A program made the position numbers and the translations under genes. From BA4 sp044376575 (GTDB lineage: Bacteria; Bacteroidota; Bacteroidia; CAIKAF01), in contig JBILKR010000016.1 in NCBI GenBank assembly GCA_044376575.1, positions 1 through 62,070 of the forward strand: a DNA stretch of 62,070 bases, read 5' to 3'. Position 1 is the first letter of the stretch, and every line of letters begins with the position of its first letter. The notes below the pieces were generated by a model. It searched no databases. It was not told the DNA's origin and saw only the letters and a list, made by a program, of their open reading frames with translations. Below, one piece after another: positions 7,975 to 16,548 of the stretch.

Positions 7975-9024
7975 TTATTCCGGTTTCCAGGTAAATTTTC
8001 TTTCAGACGGATCTTTTGGCCAACGACCTTTTTTAAAAATATTAGAACCAAAATTAGTTCCCTTTCTCAGCTCTTTTTGTTTATCAACAGGCAGATGAAT
8101 AAATTCTTTACATTCATCTCCGCAACAACCTTCAAATTTTTCTTTACATGCATTACACTGAATAAACAATAGATGACAAGCCTCGTTTACACAATTTGTA
8201 TGATCGTCACAAGGATTACCACACTGATGACATTGCGCAATGATATCGTTACTGATCCTCTCCCCTAACCGTTCATCAAAAACAAAATTTTTGCCGATAA
8301 ATTTATTCGGTAATCCTTTCTCTTTTGACTGATTTGTATAATGAATAATTCCTCCTTCAATATGATATACGTGTGGAAATCCTTTATATAACATATATGC
8401 AGAGGCTTTTTCGCAGCGGATACCTCCGGTGCAATACATAATGATATTTTTGTCTTTATGTTCTTTCATCATATCTGCCGCCATGGGCAACTGATCGCGG
8501 AATGCATCAGAAGGTATTTCAATCGCATTTTCAAAATGGCCCACCTCATACTCATAGTGATTTCTCATATCAATTACAATGGTGTTGGGATCTTCTGTCA
8601 TCTTATTAAAAGCCTCTGCTGAGAGGTATTTTCCACGCTGGTCAATTTTAAAGGTCGGATCGTCGATACCATCAGCCACAATTTTATTTCTAACCTTAAT
8701 GATGAGTTTAAGAAATGATTTGCTATTCTGTTCTACGGCTATATTTAAACGAATTCCATTTAAAAAAGAATAACTGTATAAAAATTGTCTGAACTGATCA
8801 AATGAGGGTTCCGGACAATTAATCTGTGCATTAATTCCTTCTTTCGCAACGTAAATTCTTCCTAACACTCCGAGCTGTTCAAGGCCTTCATACAATTCAT
8901 TTCTCCATACATCCGGATCCTGAATATTTGCATATTGATAAAAAGAAATAGTGATTCTTTTGAATGGCTCCTGCTCTAATTTCTTAAGCAGTGTTTTTTT
9001 GTCATACTTATTATACAGTTGCAT
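7975..9024 (-). CDS. trhO: tRNA uridine(34) hydroxylase (rhodanese family)
   Basis: Oxygen-dependent enzyme that hydroxylates U34 at carbon 5 of certain tRNAs (formerly YceA). The N-terminal acylphosphatase-like domain (about 25-115) contains KEGINAQI. The rhodanese domain (about 125-225) carries the active-site loop CTGGIRCEKA with catalytic Cys198. The C-terminal extension has many Cys residues in CxxC pairs (CHQCGNPCDDHTNC, CNACKEKFEGCC), likely binding metal, as in many family members. At 349 residues it is of usual length. The gene is alone, convergent with the upstream plus-strand genes and divergent from slyD. Confidence 0.93.
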   Translation of the reverse strand: MQLYNKYDKKTLLKKLEQEPFKRITISFYQYANIQDPDVWRNELYEGLEQLGVLGRIYVAKEGINAQINCPEPSFDQFRQFLYSYSFLNGIRLNIAVEQNSKSFLKLIIKVRNKIVADGIDDPTFKIDQRGKYLSAEAFNKMTEDPNTIVIDMRNHYEYEVGHFENAIEIPSDAFRDQLPMAADMMKEHKDKNIIMYCTGGIRCEKASAYMLYKGFPHVYHIEGGIIHYTNQSKEKGLPNKFIGKNFVFDERLGERISNDIIAQCHQCGNPCDDHTNCVNEACHLLFIQCNACKEKFEGCCGDECKEFIHLPVDKQKELRKGTNFGSNIFKKGRWPKDPSERKFTWKPE

Positions 9025-9045
9025 GCTGTTAATATTTGATTAGTG

Positions 9046-9053
9046 CAAAGATA
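9046..9053 (-). promoter_or_regulatory. -7 box upstream of trhO
   Basis: Reading the minus strand, TATCTTTG matches the Bacteroidota -7 consensus TAnnTTTG exactly and would place the transcript start about 15 nt before the trhO ATG. I do not see a good TTTG/TTG element at the expected 19-20 nt distance. Confidence 0.4.
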
Positions 9054-9187
9054 CGCTTAGCGAAATCAATTATTGAATGATAAAAAAGAATAATTGTATA
9101 TTTACAACATATTAATTCCTGTCTTTTGGTTGTTCATTCGGACGTGCATAAGTCAAGAGTTATCAATTAACAACAAAATAATATACT

Positions 9188-9691
9188 ATGAAAACTGCGC
9201 CTCAGCACGTTGTTGGAATTTCCTACCAACTAAAAGAAAAGGGAACAACAGAGATTATTGAGGATGTTCCATCGTCAGATCCATTTGTTTTTTTATTAGG
9301 TGCAGGAAATCTGCTTGAAGCATTTGAAAACAATTTAACAGATAAAAGTATTGGAGATGCTTTTGATTTTATTTTAGAAAGCGAGCAGGCTTATGGCCCG
9401 GTTGATTCAAACGCCATTGTAAATATTCCTATTGATGTGTTTTTTGTGAACGGAAAATTTGCTGAAGACCTTGTAGTGGTTGGCAAGCCAATTCGAATGC
9501 AAGATAATCAGGGCAATCCATTGGTTGGTATGGTATTGGAAAGAGGATTAGAGACAGTTAAAATAGACTTTAATCATCCGATGGCAGGCAAGGCATTACA
9601 TTTTACAGGGGAGATAGTTTCGGTAAGGCCTGCAACTGAAGAAGAATTAGCGCATGGTCATGTTCACGGACCAGGCGGACATCATCATTAA
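9188..9691 (+). CDS. slyD: FKBP-type peptidyl-prolyl isomerase, SlyD-like
   Basis: Prolyl isomerase and chaperone. The split FKBP domain is interrupted by an insert-in-flap domain as in SlyD: FVFLLGAGNLLEAFENNL and the SEQAYGP motif precede the insert at about 75-125, and LHFTGEIVSVRPATEEE resumes the fold. The last 12 residues (HGHVHGPGGHHH) form a short His-rich tail that in SlyD binds nickel and other metals. At 167 residues it is of normal length. The start ATG follows an A-rich stretch and no longer frame is plausible. It has its own gap on both sides, so it is probably monocistronic. Confidence 0.9.
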   Translation: MKTAPQHVVGISYQLKEKGTTEIIEDVPSSDPFVFLLGAGNLLEAFENNLTDKSIGDAFDFILESEQAYGPVDSNAIVNIPIDVFFVNGKFAEDLVVVGKPIRMQDNQGNPLVGMVLERGLETVKIDFNHPMAGKALHFTGEIVSVRPATEEELAHGHVHGPGGHHH

Positions 9692-9713
9692 AAGTTTAAA
9701 TTATCATTTTTTG

Positions 9714-9721
9714 TACATTTG
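9714..9721 (+). promoter_or_regulatory. -7 box upstream of the 2OG-Fe(II) oxygenase gene
   Basis: TACATTTG matches TAnnTTTG exactly and lies 46 nt before the ATG at 9768, giving a leader of about 40 nt. The matching upstream TTTG is not evident at the preferred spacing. Confidence 0.4.
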
Positions 9722-9767
9722 ATATTGGTTATTTATGTATATATATTTAATCTAAATCGCTATTATT

Positions 9768-10724
9768 ATGAAAAACGAAGTTGGTATTCCATGTGTTGAT
9801 TTGGCCGATTACATTCACGGTACAGCAGAACAGAAAAATAATTTTGTGAACAGTTTAGGCCGAGCTTACGAAGAAGTGGGGTTTGTGGCAGTAAAAAATC
9901 ACGGTGTGCCTGATGAAATTATAGAAAAGTTGTACTCTTCTGTAAAATCATTCTTTGCTTTGCCTGAAGATATTAAAAGAAAATACGAAGTTGTGGAATT
10001 GGCCGGACAGCGAGGTTACACCTCATTTGGACGCGAGCATGCGAAAGGCAGTGACGCTCCGGATTTAAAAGAATTCTTTCAATTCGGTCAAGAAGTAACC
10101 GATGGAGATCCTATAAAAAATGAATATCCGAATAACATTTCAGTAAATGAGCAACCGGAATTTACTCCGACCATGATGAGGGCATACCGTGAGTTTGAAA
10201 AATCCGGGGCGTATTTATTGGAAGCCATTGCACTTTATTTGAATTTGGATAAAAATTATTTTGTACCATTTACACACAATGGTAACTCTATTTTAAGAGC
10301 CATTCACTATCCTCCGATTACATCTGAACCCAAATCGGCTGTGCGAGCAGAACAGCATGAAGACATTAATATTATTACATTGCTGGTGGGTGCTTCTGCT
10401 GATGGATTACAAGTAATGAATTTACATGGAGAATGGGTTGATGTTAAAGCTTTGCCAGGTCAAATTGTGGTGAATGTTGGAGATATGTTACAAAGACTAA
10501 CCAATAACAAACTACGATCTACAACACACAGGGTAGTAAATCCACCGAGAGAATTGTGGCATACCAGCCGATTCTCAATACCTTTCTTCTTGCATCCAAA
10601 AAGTACGATGTCATTAACCTGTCTTGAATCTTGTATTAGTGCAGAAAATCCAAAAGCATACGAAGATGTTACTGCCGGTCAATACCTGGATGAAAGGCTT
10701 CGTGAAATAGGCCTGAAGAAATAA
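9768..10724 (+). CDS. 2-oxoglutarate/Fe(II)-dependent oxygenase, isopenicillin-N-synthase-like
   Basis: Non-haem iron oxygenase of the IPNS/DIOX fold. The N-terminal DIOX_N domain (about 5-125) has IPCVDLADY and GFVAVKNHGVP. The C-terminal 2OG-FeII domain holds the iron ligands His197-x-Asp199 (EQHEDIN) and His254 (STTHRV), and Arg268-x-Ser270 (RFS), the usual 2-oxoglutarate carboxylate site. This favours a 2OG enzyme over an IPNS-like one. The substrate cannot be told from sequence; in plants the family makes hormones and flavonoids, while bacterial members are mostly uncharacterised. The next gene lies 47 nt downstream. Confidence 0.88.
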   Translation: MKNEVGIPCVDLADYIHGTAEQKNNFVNSLGRAYEEVGFVAVKNHGVPDEIIEKLYSSVKSFFALPEDIKRKYEVVELAGQRGYTSFGREHAKGSDAPDLKEFFQFGQEVTDGDPIKNEYPNNISVNEQPEFTPTMMRAYREFEKSGAYLLEAIALYLNLDKNYFVPFTHNGNSILRAIHYPPITSEPKSAVRAEQHEDINIITLLVGASADGLQVMNLHGEWVDVKALPGQIVVNVGDMLQRLTNNKLRSTTHRVVNPPRELWHTSRFSIPFFLHPKSTMSLTCLESCISAENPKAYEDVTAGQYLDERLREIGLKK

Positions 10725-10771
10725 CAACAGGGTATTTCATTCAAAACAATAATTCTATTACCTTTAATGTT

Positions 10772-11218
10772 ATGAAAAAATCAGTTTTATTTTTAATGGT
10801 GCTGTTTGCAGCTTTAGTTGTAAAAGGACAGACCGGAATGCTCGCTGCAGAAGATAAATCTTGCTATACGTTATGGGCAAAAGCTTTTGAAAGCAGAGGT
10901 GCAAATGATGTTACCGACGGGGTTCACGAAGGTGTGATATTATCTATTCGTTACGGAAGTAAAAATGAGTGTTATACTGCCAAAGTTAAAATTGAGAAAG
11001 GAGAGGTAAAAGAGATTTTCAGGAAGTTTGTTGGCGGTGTGTATGAAGAGTATAAGCCCAAATACAAATATGAGCAACGGGTTGATGTTACAAATGGAAT
11101 CTCCAGAACGATGCAGACCAAAGATGATGAGTTAATCAATGTGATATTCATCAAGAATTTAAAACCAAAGAAAGAAGCGTACGAGAAGGCTCCATTACCA
11201 ACACCAGATGACTTTTAA
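10772..11218 (+). CDS. Small secreted protein, unknown function
   Basis: 148 residues with a signal peptide (residues 1-19, ending VVKGQ). The mature part has a basic, beta-rich sequence (CYTAKVKIEKGEVKEIFRKFVGGVYEEYKPKY is split here by description only: an alternating hydrophobic/charged pattern with two Cys). I do not recognise a family. The stop overlaps the ATG of the next lipoprotein gene by 11 nt, so the two are likely cotranslated. A -7-like TACCTTTA at 10759-10766 lies directly before the start codon. Confidence 0.7.
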   Translation: MKKSVLFLMVLFAALVVKGQTGMLAAEDKSCYTLWAKAFESRGANDVTDGVHEGVILSIRYGSKNECYTAKVKIEKGEVKEIFRKFVGGVYEEYKPKYKYEQRVDVTNGISRTMQTKDDELINVIFIKNLKPKKEAYEKAPLPTPDDF

Positions 11219-11363
11219 ATTGGCACATAGAATCGGAACAGGTATTATTATTTTGCTGTTTTTATCAGCACTTGTATCCTGTAAATCCAAAAGTAATTGT
11301 AATTGTCCAACATTTGGTCACAGCTATAAGGTTGTTCCCGCAAAACTGGACAAAAACATATAA
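11208..11363 (+). CDS. Very small lipoprotein (51 aa)
   Basis: The frame opens with MTFKLAHRIGTG, then a hydrophobic stretch IIILLFLSALVSC whose last four residues LVSC form a lipobox. The mature peptide would be only about 27 residues (starting CKSKSNCNCPTFGHSYK) with three Cys and a basic tail. It overlaps the upstream secreted-protein gene by 11 nt and ends just before a clear terminator, both signs of a real gene. Its function is unknown. Confidence 0.7.
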   Translation: MTFKLAHRIGTGIIILLFLSALVSCKSKSNCNCPTFGHSYKVVPAKLDKNI

Positions 11364-11382
11364 ATCATTGAATTTTTTGAAG

Positions 11383-11414
11383 TAACCCAATCAGTTATGG
11401 TTGGGTTATTTTTT
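11383..11414. terminator. Rho-independent terminator
   Basis: An 8-bp stem TAACCCAA / TTGGGTTA encloses a 10-nt loop and is followed by six T. It ends the oxygenase/secreted-protein/lipoprotein transcript and overlaps the 3' end of the convergent lipoprotein gene on the minus strand. Confidence 0.8.
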
Positions 11415-11837
11415 ATACTGTAATGGTTCTTCCCAGTTATTGAGATGAATAATAAAATCATCAGTATAAACAGATGACACATCAAAGCAGATGGATTTCT
11501 TTACGACACCTCTGCAAGCATCTTTATCAGATAATTTCAGTATAAAGTTTACCTGAGGAGGAAGTGATTTCATCATTGAGCCGTCCCATAGCATTTCAAA
11601 TGAAGCATCGCCGCACCCTCCGCTGTATTCAACATCAACCCAAAGACATTTCCCTTTTAGTTTTGCACCAATCAATGTAAAGGGATCGAACTTGATACTG
11701 TCTGAATATGATATTTTATTTATTCTCATACAAGAAGATGTATCATTTAGTGACTGTGTTTTGCATGCACTAAAAAGTATGGTAACAGCAGTAAATAAAA
11801 TTATAATCTGAGGGAAAAAAAATTTAGAGATATTCAT
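11406..11837 (-). CDS. Lipoprotein, unknown function
   Basis: From the ATG at 11837 the protein is 143 residues: MNISKFFFPQ, a hydrophobic core and a lipobox ending FSAC, so a lipid-anchored envelope protein. The mature part has several Cys (SSCMRI, GKCLWVDVEYSGGCGDASFEM, DACRGVV, SICFDV), suggesting disulfides in a small beta domain. A longer in-frame start at 11888 would put 17 basic residues before the signal and overlap manC by 65 nt; the chosen start overlaps it by 14 nt and leaves a clean signal. No family is recognised. It is the last gene of the ilvE-to-manC strand run. Confidence 0.72.
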   Translation of the reverse strand: MNISKFFFPQIIILFTAVTILFSACKTQSLNDTSSCMRINKISYSDSIKFDPFTLIGAKLKGKCLWVDVEYSGGCGDASFEMLWDGSMMKSLPPQVNFILKLSDKDACRGVVKKSICFDVSSVYTDDFIIHLNNWEEPLQYKK

Positions 11838-12915
11838 CTCCTTTTTCAACTTTAACTTCATTGACAAGATTTTTAATTTTTTGTTCATCTTCCATTTTAC
11901 ATATCAGTAATGTATTATCTTTTTCAGCAACGATAAAGTTTTCAAGCCCCTGAATTACTACAAGTTTATTTTTAGGAACATGAATCATGCAATTCGAAGA
12001 ATCAAAAAGCATCACATTATTTCCCACTACTGCATTGGAATTTGAAGAATTATTTTTGGTAAGTTCCTCAAATAATGAGCCCCATGTGCCCAAATCGCTC
12101 CAGCCAATATCCGCAGGAATAACTTTAACATTTGATGATTTTTCCATGATTCCGTAATCAATAGAAATATTACGTACCTGCGTATAAACCTTTTCAATCT
12201 CTGCTTTTTCATTTGCTGTGTCCAATGTTGTAGCAATCTCTGCAAACAAACTATATTCTTCAGGCATGTGTATTTCCAATTCTTTTAAGATAGATTGGGC
12301 GCTCCACAAAAACATTCCTGAATTCCATACAAATTCCCCACTTTCTAAAAATTGTTTTGCGAGTTCAAGCGAAGGTTTTTCTGTAAATGTTTTAACGTTA
12401 CGAATGCCAAATTCCAGCTGTTGGTTGGGATCAAACTGAATATATCCATAGCCTGTATCCGGACGAGATGGTAAAATTCCAAGCGTGAGTAAATGTGTGT
12501 GATTTGAAACATAATCTAGTCCTTGACGAACCACATTCAAATATTCATTTTCCTTGGTGATTACATGATCAGAAGGTGCCACAATCATAGAAGCTTCCGG
12601 ATTTCGCTGATAAATTTTCCAGGCTGCATACGCCACACATGGTGCAGTATTCTTTCTGCTGGGTTCTGATAAAATATTTTTTAACGGAATGGATGGCAAC
12701 TGTTCTTTTACGATAGAATCATATTCTTCGTTGGTTACAATCAGAATATTTTCGGGACTACAAATTTCAGAAAGCCTTCTAAACGTGGCCTGAATAAGTG
12801 TTTCTCCTGTGCCCAGCACATCAATAAACTGTTTCGGATAGTTTTTTCTGCTCATTGGCCAAAATCGGCTGCCGACTCCACCGGCCATGATTACAGCAAA
12901 ATTTTCTTTTTTCAT
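11824..12915 (-). CDS. manC: Mannose-1-phosphate guanylyltransferase
   Basis: Makes GDP-mannose from mannose 1-phosphate and GTP, a precursor for surface polysaccharides and fucose. The nucleotidyltransferase signature is MAGGVGSRFWPMSRKNYPKQ (about 10-29). Also present are the metal-binding region APSDHVI, FTEKPS, and the sugar-binding VWNSGMFLW. At 363 residues it has only the nucleotidyltransferase half with a short C-terminal beta-helix, not the fused phosphomannose isomerase of the longer ManC/AlgA type. It starts one base after the aminotransferase gene stop, so the two are cotranscribed. Confidence 0.93.
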   Translation of the reverse strand: MKKENFAVIMAGGVGSRFWPMSRKNYPKQFIDVLGTGETLIQATFRRLSEICSPENILIVTNEEYDSIVKEQLPSIPLKNILSEPSRKNTAPCVAYAAWKIYQRNPEASMIVAPSDHVITKENEYLNVVRQGLDYVSNHTHLLTLGILPSRPDTGYGYIQFDPNQQLEFGIRNVKTFTEKPSLELAKQFLESGEFVWNSGMFLWSAQSILKELEIHMPEEYSLFAEIATTLDTANEKAEIEKVYTQVRNISIDYGIMEKSSNVKVIPADIGWSDLGTWGSLFEELTKNNSSNSNAVVGNNVMLFDSSNCMIHVPKNKLVVIQGLENFIVAEKDNTLLICKMEDEQKIKNLVNEVKVEKGDEYL

Positions 12916-12916
12916 G

Positions 12917-14179
12917 TTAAGATAATTTTATTAGGGCGGTTTTTATCTGTTGAATAACCTCATCTATTTCTTCTTTTTTGGATGTACCCACAGACAAGCG
13001 ATACCAGGAAGATTCGCGCTGAGATCCGAATGCATAAAAAGGAACAATAGCAAAACCGGCTTCATTCAGCAAATATGAAGTGATGTCTTCTGTTTTTTCC
13101 AGAATTTGTCCTTCAGCTGTTTTCATTCCGCGTAAATTAAACTGTATGGTCAGATAGATTGCACCTTGAGGTTGAATGGCATCTACACGAAATCCTTCTT
13201 TTTTAAGTTGAATAAACCCGGAATAAAAATGAGAAAGACGATGTTGTATTTCAAATTTAATGTGTTGCAAATATTCTTCAACGGCTGACGGATTCATTAA
13301 AAATCGAGCGGTAGCTAACTGTTCCGGTTTAGGAGCCCAGGCTCCAATATGTCCGAGTAAAGATTTCATTTTTTGAATGACTGTCTCCGGACCAAATGTC
13401 CATCCTACCCTTACGCCGGTTGCTGCAAATCCTTTAGAAATTCCGTCCACATAAATGGTGAATGATTTCATTTCGGGACAAAGACTTACAGGATCCACAT
13501 GTTGTATTTCTGAGGAAGTCAAGAGCCAATAAATTTGATCGTACATCAGGTATAATGGCTTTTGTTTGTTACCTCTTCGCTTGTTTTCATTAATAATAAG
13601 GTCGCAAATCTTTTTCAGTGCATCCGCTGAAAAAACAGTGCCTGTTGGGTTTAAAGGAGAACATAATGCAATCAAAGCAACATCCTGAACATGTGGTTCA
13701 ATTTCTTCTGCTGTTGGCATGAAATTATTTTCTGCTGTTGTTTCAATTTCTACACATTGTGCATCCGACAAATAAGCATAGTGATTATTATTCCAAGATG
13801 GAATGGGGAACAATACTTTTTCTCCGGGATCAATCAGTGTTTGGTAAATGGCATATATTAATGGCCGAGCGCCTCCGGAAATGAGTATTTCATTGGGTGA
13901 GTAATTCAAATTCCCTTTTGATTGTAAAAAAGAAGAGACCGCCTGTCTTAATTCCAATACACCGTCTGCAGGCGGATAATTCGTTTGTTTAAGTTGATAT
14001 TCTTCTATGATGAGTTTTTCAAGATACTCCGGAATTGGGAATATTGCAGGATCAAAATCTCCAATCGTAAAATTGTAAATTTTTTTACCCTGTTTAATTT
14101 TTTCATTTACTTCACCCGCCAGTTTAATAATTTCTGACCCAATAAGGTGAGTTGCTTTTTTTGAAACAGACAAAGTCAT
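12917..14179 (-). CDS. PLP-dependent aminotransferase, class I/II
   Basis: Fold-type I aminotransferase of the aspartate-aminotransferase superfamily, 420 residues. PLP-binding landmarks are SGGARPL (101-107), the NPTG element in CSPLNPTGTVF, MYDQIYW, and Lys249 in DGISKGFAATGVRVGW as the Schiff-base lysine. The C-terminal Arg that binds the substrate carboxylate is in SSWYRLSVG. The substrate is uncertain: similarity to AspC/aromatic-type enzymes is general. It is adjacent to manC (1 nt) and downstream of ilvE and the deacetylase-like gene. A TAAGTTTG -7 box sits just upstream. Confidence 0.88.
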   Translation of the reverse strand: MTLSVSKKATHLIGSEIIKLAGEVNEKIKQGKKIYNFTIGDFDPAIFPIPEYLEKLIIEEYQLKQTNYPPADGVLELRQAVSSFLQSKGNLNYSPNEILISGGARPLIYAIYQTLIDPGEKVLFPIPSWNNNHYAYLSDAQCVEIETTAENNFMPTAEEIEPHVQDVALIALCSPLNPTGTVFSADALKKICDLIINENKRRGNKQKPLYLMYDQIYWLLTSSEIQHVDPVSLCPEMKSFTIYVDGISKGFAATGVRVGWTFGPETVIQKMKSLLGHIGAWAPKPEQLATARFLMNPSAVEEYLQHIKFEIQHRLSHFYSGFIQLKKEGFRVDAIQPQGAIYLTIQFNLRGMKTAEGQILEKTEDITSYLLNEAGFAIVPFYAFGSQRESSWYRLSVGTSKKEEIDEVIQQIKTALIKLS

Positions 14180-14196
14180 AGTATTTCTCTCTACTA

Positions 14197-14204
14197 CAAA
14201 CTTA
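14197..14204 (-). promoter_or_regulatory. -7 box upstream of the aminotransferase gene
   Basis: On the minus strand TAAGTTTG matches TAnnTTTG exactly, about 18 nt before the ATG at 14179. It suggests an internal promoter for the aminotransferase-manC-lipoprotein group separate from ilvE. No convincing upstream element is visible. Confidence 0.4.
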
Positions 14205-14250
14205 ATCTAATTTCTATGAAAAGAACTGTTTTCGGTTTGATTTAAAGCGT

Positions 14251-15315
14251 TCATTTTCCCGATTTAAGCATATATTCAAATACAGATTGCCAGCCATACC
14301 ATTCCCATTGATTATTAACAGTATGATTGTGCCACAGCGGCGTAAATACACCATGCCTTTTCTTAATATCATGTATCAACTGACTCGCATGAATCTTTGC
14401 ACCATCTTCAGATAATTTCATGTATTCTTTCAATGTGCCGTCCATCAACGCCAAAGGAAAAATAGTTAATGAAGTAAGCTCGTTATTTTCCAAATCCATC
14501 CATTTAAAAGGGCGACAGGTTCCGGCCCTGAATCCTGTTTTTTCAGCCCATCCCATGGTATAATCTTCTTCTATTCCGAGGTCTATTAATTTTCGATACG
14601 TTTCAGGAATGGATAACATTAGAAAATGTTGTCTGCTTTTTTTTACCGGAGCCTGAAGCAAATCCTGTAGTTCAACAATTTCTTTTCTTAATAACATGTC
14701 ATTTACATTGGAAAGGAAAGAAGGATGAATACCTACATCACCATGTTGTTGAAGTGTTGTAATTAATTTTTTTCCTTTTGCCGTACGAAATGAAATATTT
14801 ACATCCTTTCCGTTTCCGTAATTCCCCATCTGTATAAAGAAAATAGGCCTTACTTCCATAATACGGCAAAGCTCAATAATGTATTCGTAGGTATCATAAG
14901 GATCTTTAGAAATACCAGCCCAATAAGTAATACGAGCAATAGCTCTAGATTGGTCTGTAGCTATATTTTTTAACCACCCACCGAGGTTTCTGAAAACACC
15001 TTTTGCTTGAAATGCATATGCATGATCGATATCAAAAGTAGGCACACATCGGTATGTATTTTTTTTTGCGTATGTATCAGGAAAGAGCTGATCAAAAAAT
15101 TCATCTACATGAGGACTCCTGAGTGATGAATGATTTAAAGGAAGAATATTTCTTCCTAATGCATCCACTGATTTGTTTTGATATTCTTCCTTACGCTGAA
15201 GATGTTCAAAAATAGACTGAGCTTGTATTTGCTGTTCTTCTGTAAATAATGATACATCAACTGGAAGTTTTTCTTCCATGAAGCACTCATACATCGATGC
15301 GATGTAATTCATCAT
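14251..15315 (-). CDS. Polysaccharide deacetylase-like protein
   Basis: 354 residues, resembling the NodB/CE4-type deacetylase superfamily branch found in Bacteroidota surface-polysaccharide loci. The first motif is FDIDHAY (Asp95, Asp97, His98), which has the metal-binding Asp and an extra acidic residue. A second motif GDVGIHPSF provides His197, followed by FRAGTCRPF and, near the end, TPLWHNHT. The classical HxxxH of CE4 is not clear, so the metal site may differ. There is no signal peptide, hence a cytoplasmic enzyme. It begins 8 nt after ilvE and probably shares its transcript. Substrate and activity are inference. Confidence 0.72.
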   Translation of the reverse strand: MMNYIASMYECFMEEKLPVDVSLFTEEQQIQAQSIFEHLQRKEEYQNKSVDALGRNILPLNHSSLRSPHVDEFFDQLFPDTYAKKNTYRCVPTFDIDHAYAFQAKGVFRNLGGWLKNIATDQSRAIARITYWAGISKDPYDTYEYIIELCRIMEVRPIFFIQMGNYGNGKDVNISFRTAKGKKLITTLQQHGDVGIHPSFLSNVNDMLLRKEIVELQDLLQAPVKKSRQHFLMLSIPETYRKLIDLGIEEDYTMGWAEKTGFRAGTCRPFKWMDLENNELTSLTIFPLALMDGTLKEYMKLSEDGAKIHASQLIHDIKKRHGVFTPLWHNHTVNNQWEWYGWQSVFEYMLKSGK

Positions 15316-15323
15316 TTATTACA

Positions 15324-16403
15324 TTATTGAGGGATTCTATATGTCCAGTTAAAGATATCTTCCGTTTTTCCTGTTCTGATATCAGAAAGAAATGTTGCTA
15401 CTTTATTTGAAAATTCTCTTTTCTCAACAGCCGGTAAAATATGGTCGGTACCTTTAATATTTACCAGTTCAACGTGTGCAATGGTTGCGGCAGTTCCTGC
15501 ACCAAACATTTCAGTGAGTGTTCCTGTAGAAATTGTACTTTCTAATTCTTCCACAGAAATGAGGCGCTCTTCAACAGGTATTCCCCAGTGTTTTGCAATA
15601 TGAATTACGCTGTCTCTGGTGATACCCGCAAGTATAGTATCCGTTTGTAAAGAAGGTGTAATAAGCGTTCCGTTAATCATGAAAAAAATATTCATGGTTC
15701 CAGATTCTTCGATGTATTTGTGTTCGGCAGCATCTGTCCACAATTGCTGATTGTATCCTTTTTGCTGACCGAGTCGCGCAGGATATAAAGCGGCTGCATA
15801 ATTTCCGGCGGCTTTAGCAGTTCCCGTTCCCCCTTTAGCAACACGAGAGTAGTGTGTTTCAAGCATTAGTTTAATCGCACCACTGTAATAATTTCCAACG
15901 GGAGAAGAGAAAACCATAAATGTATATTCTGATGAAGGGCGAACACCCAGTACCGGTTCAGAAGCAAACATAAAAGGCCTGATGTATAATGAGTGGCCTT
16001 CTTTATCGGAAACCCAGTCTCTGTCTAAATGAATCAGCGTGGTTACTGCTTCAATAAAATATTCTTCAGGAATTTCAGCCATACACATTCTGCGCGCAGA
16101 AGCATTCATTCGTTTCGCATTTTCCCACGGACGAAATAAAAGCACTTCTCCCTCCGGATTTTTATATGCTTTCATCCCTTCAAATATACTCTGTCCATAA
16201 TGTAGTGCAGACATGGATGGGTGAATGGAAATGGGACCAAAAGGTACAATCCTAAAATCATTCCATCGTTCATTTTTATAATCCGCAATAAACATGTGAT
16301 CACTAAAATGCTTACCAAAAGTTAAGTTATCAAAATCAACGTCAGGAAGAGTGGATTGACTTGTTTTATGTATTTGTATATCTAAAGTATCGATGGAAGA
16401 CAT
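15324..16403 (-). CDS. ilvE: Branched-chain amino acid aminotransferase
   Basis: Fold-type IV PLP enzyme for the last step of leucine, isoleucine and valine synthesis and the first step of their breakdown. At 359 residues it is of the longer, eukaryote-like BCAT class. Landmarks are the SALHYGQSIFEGMKAY block (about 65-80), the Arg-rich RPWENAKRMN, Lys197 in GGTGTAKAAGNYAA as the PLP lysine, and the EESGTMNIFF and GTLTEMFGAGTAA glycine-rich phosphate loops. It leads a minus-strand group with the deacetylase-like gene, and a -7 box lies about 30 nt upstream. Confidence 0.95.
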   Translation of the reverse strand: MSSIDTLDIQIHKTSQSTLPDVDFDNLTFGKHFSDHMFIADYKNERWNDFRIVPFGPISIHPSMSALHYGQSIFEGMKAYKNPEGEVLLFRPWENAKRMNASARRMCMAEIPEEYFIEAVTTLIHLDRDWVSDKEGHSLYIRPFMFASEPVLGVRPSSEYTFMVFSSPVGNYYSGAIKLMLETHYSRVAKGGTGTAKAAGNYAAALYPARLGQQKGYNQQLWTDAAEHKYIEESGTMNIFFMINGTLITPSLQTDTILAGITRDSVIHIAKHWGIPVEERLISVEELESTISTGTLTEMFGAGTAATIAHVELVNIKGTDHILPAVEKREFSNKVATFLSDIRTGKTEDIFNWTYRIPQ

Positions 16404-16431
16404 GCTGAAATTCTATTGTAAAGTTTCATCC

Positions 16432-16439
16432 CAAATATA
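16432..16439 (-). promoter_or_regulatory. -7 box upstream of ilvE
   Basis: On the minus strand TATATTTG fits TAnnTTTG exactly, 28 nt before the ilvE ATG, giving a leader of about 20 nt. The rest of the 145-nt gap between ilvE and the T9SS cargo gene holds nothing I recognise. Confidence 0.45.
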
Positions 16440-16548
16440 AGCAATACAATAGTAATCTATAAATTAATTTTTCTTACAATTAAATGCACGAATATTGCAA
16501 GCATACATAGTAGAAATAGAGGGTTTTATTATTTGATGATTGGAACAC

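Noticed and set aside
11221..11240. TTGGCAC-like sequence considered as a sigma-54 promoter
   Set aside because: The second half (TTGC about 10 nt later) is missing, and the site is inside the small lipoprotein gene.
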